Shown here in pieces: positions 12,564-14,946 of a stretch of 14,946 nt of DNA (positions are counted from its first letter, which is position 1; the number at the start of each line of letters is the position of its first letter). This stretch comes from JBHIEE01 sp046760445. Its GTDB lineage: Bacteria > Acidobacteriota > Aminicenantia > JdFR-78. The stretch is taken from positions 1-14,946 of the forward strand of contig JBHIEE010000068.1 of NCBI GenBank assembly GCA_046760445.1, in the 5' to 3' direction. The notes under the pieces are model-generated. The model made no database searches and was not told the DNA's origin. It saw nothing but the letters and a program-made list of their open reading frames with translations. A program made the translations under genes and the position numbers.

Positions 12564-13661
12564 TTATATTCTTGGTTTAACACGATAAATATTTCCGCTG
12601 GGTACTTTGGCCAAGCCATTGCGCTCACCATGCAAGTCGGTAAAGTATAAGCCGTCGAAACCAAAAGACAGACCACAAGGGCTTGCTGGTCCTTCACCGA
12701 TGTATACAACAAAATCATCGTACGATTTTATACCAGAGCCATCCGGGCTAATCTTAAGTTTTACAATCTTTTTTCCCTTTATCGCCCTGCCCTTGAAATA
12801 GGCTGCACCAAATAAACCTACAAACAGATCGTCATTGTACCCGGGTAAGAATTGTCCATCTTGCATAAAAGCAATCGCTGTTGGTGCATGAGTAAATTCC
12901 CACCAGAATATTGAATTTTTTCGCATTGTCTGGGGCCATCCATAATTCTTGCCAGGTCCTACCTTAGCAATCCTATCGTCACGCGCAGGTCCATTATCCG
13001 AAATGTAAAGAGATTGATCACTCTTACGCCAATCAGCCCCAAAAGGATTCCTGAAACCTTTGGCATATATCAAACTTCCTGGATTTGGATTGTCATCGGG
13101 AAGTGAACCATCCGAATTCATCCGCAGGATTTTTCCTCTCAAATCATTATCATCTTGAGCCACATTCGGGTCAACCATTCCATCCCCTACATTTACATAG
13201 AGTTTTCCATCAAATCCAATGGTCACTGCTTGAATTTGGTGAGCTGCTTTTACTGATGGGATATTATCGATAATTGTTTTTATGGAATTCATCTTTAATC
13301 CATTCTTGCTTGAGGTTCTTACCACCTTCGCCTTCGTCTCGCCATTGTCCACATAGATCATAGATAGAAATAGATCTCCAGTTTCAGGTTCAACCCAGAT
13401 ACCTGTAAGACCTGACTCACCTGTTCCTGGAAATCGATGGTCTGGTTTATAATTCAGCAAATCTTTTGCATAGGTATAAATCTTCCAGTTTTTAGTTATT
13501 ACTTTAACCTGACCGTAGAGTTCTGTCACATATAAAAGTGGTGCATTAGGATCGTCACCCGGGCTTGGAACAAAAGCTAAATTAACAGGCAAATCTAAAC
13601 CTGTAGTCATAAGCTCCAATTCAAAGCCTGGGAATACCCACCAATTCTTTACTTTATTCAT
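12564..13661 (-). CDS. PQQ-dependent sugar dehydrogenase family (GSDH-like) six-bladed beta-propeller protein
   Basis: Beta-propeller protein of 365 aa in the glucose/sorbosone (aldose sugar) dehydrogenase family. Recognisable blocks: GESGLTGIWVEPETGDLF (about 81-98); AAHQIQAVTIGFDGKLYV with a His at about 141 in the place of the catalytic base; AQDDNDLRGKILRMNSDGS; YAKGFRNPFGADW; and KNYGWP at about 238-243. Family members oxidise sugars with PQQ, usually in the periplasm, but I see no signal peptide: the N-terminus MNKVKNWWVFPG is polar. Either the protein is cytoplasmic or PQQ is not used. The ATG at 13661 is chosen because GGAGG lies eight nt upstream; a TTG at 13676 would fall inside that ribosome site. 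DUF2769 follows closely. Confidence 0.85.
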   Translation of the reverse strand: MNKVKNWWVFPGFELELMTTGLDLPVNLAFVPSPGDDPNAPLLYVTELYGQVKVITKNWKIYTYAKDLLNYKPDHRFPGTGESGLTGIWVEPETGDLFLSMIYVDNGETKAKVVRTSSKNGLKMNSIKTIIDNIPSVKAAHQIQAVTIGFDGKLYVNVGDGMVDPNVAQDDNDLRGKILRMNSDGSLPDDNPNPGSLIYAKGFRNPFGADWRKSDQSLYISDNGPARDDRIAKVGPGKNYGWPQTMRKNSIFWWEFTHAPTAIAFMQDGQFLPGYNDDLFVGLFGAAYFKGRAIKGKKIVKLKISPDGSGIKSYDDFVVYIGEGPASPCGLSFGFDGLYFTDLHGERNGLAKVPSGNIYRVKPRI

Positions 13662-13717
13662 AATTTTTACCTCCAATACTTAGTTATGAATTCGACCTTT
13701 TTATATTTCACCATTTT

Positions 13718-13769
13718 GGCGGCCGAAATCCACGATTTCATATAATTTGTTTATATACGCAATGCGTAT
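13718..13769. repeat. Diverged relative of the attC-like palindrome arm
   Basis: The series ggcggccga, then catataa (13739), then tttg is the same as at 7057-7087 (ggcgggcga, catataac, tttg). It is followed by a small atacgc-aat-gcgtat hairpin (13755-13769). It sits upstream of the sugar-dehydrogenase-family gene, as the 7058 copy sits upstream of the ArsR-like/VOC pair. Confidence 0.4.
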
Positions 13770-13835
13770 TCCTCTTTGAAATATATACAAAATTCGTGTA
13801 TATCTTCTTGTTTTGTACTGTATACGAACTTAATT

Positions 13836-14036
13836 TCACTGCTTCTTTAAGTTTTTTGCTGGGAGAAAATTTAACCGCTTTTTTTTAGGAATATGAATTA
13901 TTTCGCCTGTTCGAGGATTTCTTCCTTTTTGGCCGTTCAAACTTCCAAAAATAAAAATTATCCCTCTATCTATTAAGTCTGTTTTTCGCGGAATTTTATT
14001 GGGTTTTTTCGATAAAAATTCATTTTTTCCCTCCAT
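13836..14036 (-). pseudogene. Decayed HU/IHF-like DNA-binding protein remnant
   Basis: The C-terminal part, GQKGRNPRTGEIIHIP then KRLNFLPAKNLKKQ, is a clear HU beta-arm and C-terminal segment, including the DNA-intercalating proline region (RNP). Upstream, KTDLID resembles an HU N-terminus and is joined directly to IIFIFGSLNG. About 35 residues of the alpha-helical dimerisation region are thus missing and the GFGTF strand is altered. The product could not form a normal HU dimer. A GGAGGGA site precedes an out-of-frame ATG at 14023 that reads only about 16 codons. I infer a pseudogene; a highly diverged short protein is the alternative. Confidence 0.5.
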
Positions 14037-14071
14037 TAATTTAGTCTTTTGAGAAGGCAAAAACTTGAAAA
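14020..14071 (-). repeat. Fragment of the promoter-hairpin repeat's distal block
   Basis: On the minus strand TTTTCAAG...CCTTCTC then AAAAGACTAAATTAATGGAG aligns with copy A at about 3740-3797 (TTTTCAAAT...CCTTTG then AAAAGACTGAATTAATAGAG). Neither the hairpin nor the promoter part is present here. Confidence 0.45.
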
Positions 14072-14203
14072 TTTTTAAAAATTTTTTGGAAGAAATTTGA
14101 CACTTTGAAATTCTGGAGGTGTTTCAATTAGACAATTAAGTAATTTAAATTTTGAAAAAATGATGGAATATGATAAAAGTTTATTTTAATAGAAATCAGT
14201 CAA

Positions 14204-14946
14204 ATGAGAAAATCTCAGAAAAGTCAAGTTTTTATTTTAATTATTTTTCTCTTAATTCCCGGAATTTCTGTCTATACTCAGACCTCTCCAGAGCAGGAGA
14301 CAGTCAGAAAAAATAATGAATATCGCTTGAATAAGGATTTTTTCTGCAGTTTTCTGAGGGATTCTGGACAGGTTCTTTCTTCTCCAAAACACTGGGGTAA
14401 GAAAGATTTTATTAAGTGCGGACTGATTCTAGGAACAAGCTATTTACTTTTTAAAAATGATGAAAAGATTAACCAGTGGGTTCAATCTGAAAGGAATGAT
14501 TTTACTGATGGTGTTTCGCAAGTCGTTAGGAATCTTGGAGATGGATATTTCCTGAGTGGATTAATAGGGGGAATTTATTTGGGTGGTGAAATTTTTGGGA
14601 AAAGAGAATGGAAAAAAACCGCTCTCCTCAGCCTGGAAAGCTTCCTCATCTCAGGAGCGATTGTCTCAGGAATTAAAATTATTACTGGACGGAGCAGGCC
14701 TTATACCGGCGAACAGGCCACCCAATTTCATCCATTCAGTTTTAAATCCAGATATTACTCCTTTCCTTCAGGTCACTCAGCTTCTGCTTTTGCAGTAGCA
14801 ACAGTGATTGCCAAACAAAGTGAAAGTCAACTAATAGATTTTCTCTCCTATGGACTGGCAAGTCTGGTTGTTTTATCTCGAGTTAATGATAATTACCACT
14901 GGGCTTCAGATGTTCTTATTGGTTCAGCAATAGGTTATTTTGTTGG
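14204..14946 (+). CDS. PAP2-family phosphatase (3' end beyond the window)
   Basis: Membrane-associated PAP2/acid phosphatase, 247 codons visible and open at the window edge. The N-terminus is a signal-peptide-like stretch (hydrophobic VFILIIFLLIPG at 9-20). The three PAP2 phosphatase signatures are complete: KX6RP at K158-P166 (KIITGRSRP), PSGH at 188-191 with the catalytic His191, and SRX5HX3D with S225, R226, nucleophile His232 and Asp236. The fold has several hydrophobic helices between. Members dephosphorylate lipid phosphates such as phosphatidate or undecaprenyl pyrophosphate. It is the only confident plus-strand gene here and diverges from the HU remnant. No strong Shine-Dalgarno site is seen at the ATG. 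Confidence 0.9.
   Translation, partial: MRKSQKSQVFILIIFLLIPGISVYTQTSPEQETVRKNNEYRLNKDFFCSFLRDSGQVLSSPKHWGKKDFIKCGLILGTSYLLFKNDEKINQWVQSERNDFTDGVSQVVRNLGDGYFLSGLIGGIYLGGEIFGKREWKKTALLSLESFLISGAIVSGIKIITGRSRPYTGEQATQFHPFSFKSRYYSFPSGHSASAFAVATVIAKQSESQLIDFLSYGLASLVVLSRVNDNYHWASDVLIGSAIGYFV

Overview
This is an AT-rich bacterial window. Most genes open behind clear Shine-Dalgarno sites (AGGAGG-like, 5-9 nt before ATG), and genes sit singly or in short operons with repeat-laden gaps. All confidently called genes from 303 to 13661 are on the minus strand. Only the last one, a truncated PAP2 phosphatase, is on the plus strand. The mix (RlmN-like radical SAM protein, multi-PAS HD-GYP protein, DUF2769 protein, many small accessory enzymes, abundant palindromic intergenic repeats) suggests an uncultured, probably anaerobic bacterium. 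The phylum cannot be settled from the sequence alone.

Layout by coordinate: (1) 303-2789, a tightly coupled three-gene operon read right to left: isochorismatase-fold cysteine hydrolase, thioredoxin-reductase-like flavoprotein without a redox CXXC, and an RlmN/Cfr-like radical SAM protein lacking the usual resolving cysteine. A good sigma70-type promoter lies at 2904-2931 and a probable terminator at 245-271. (2) 3028-8023, a row of small accessory genes: 4-TM membrane protein, NDUFA9/NmrA-like SDR, GGQ release-factor-like protein, unknown protein, cupin, VOC protein plus a stand-alone ArsR C-terminal-like domain, and a GNAT-YoaP fusion. Their gaps hold nested palindromes, one of them attC-like. 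(3) 8307-11642, a membrane-anchored metallophosphoesterase and a three-PAS HD-GYP protein. (4) 12317-13661, a PQQ-type sugar dehydrogenase family protein and a DUF2769 Cys-rich protein. (5) 13836-14036, a decayed HU-like remnant, then the PAP2 gene.

The most striking non-coding feature is a repeat of about 230-360 bp present three times (3536-3802, 9366-9592, 11684-12048). Each copy lies directly upstream of a minus-strand gene. Each has a GC-rich hairpin followed by the same promoter, TTGAAA-17 bp-TATATT, pointing into that gene. Both hexamers are identical in all three copies while the spacer varies. Two copies also carry a related short upstream ORF. A miniature relative of the hairpin (21 nt) is inserted in frame in the HD-GYP gene. 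A separate MITE-like element with 15-bp terminal inverted repeats occurs at 8170-8286, with a degenerate second copy at 9611-9721.
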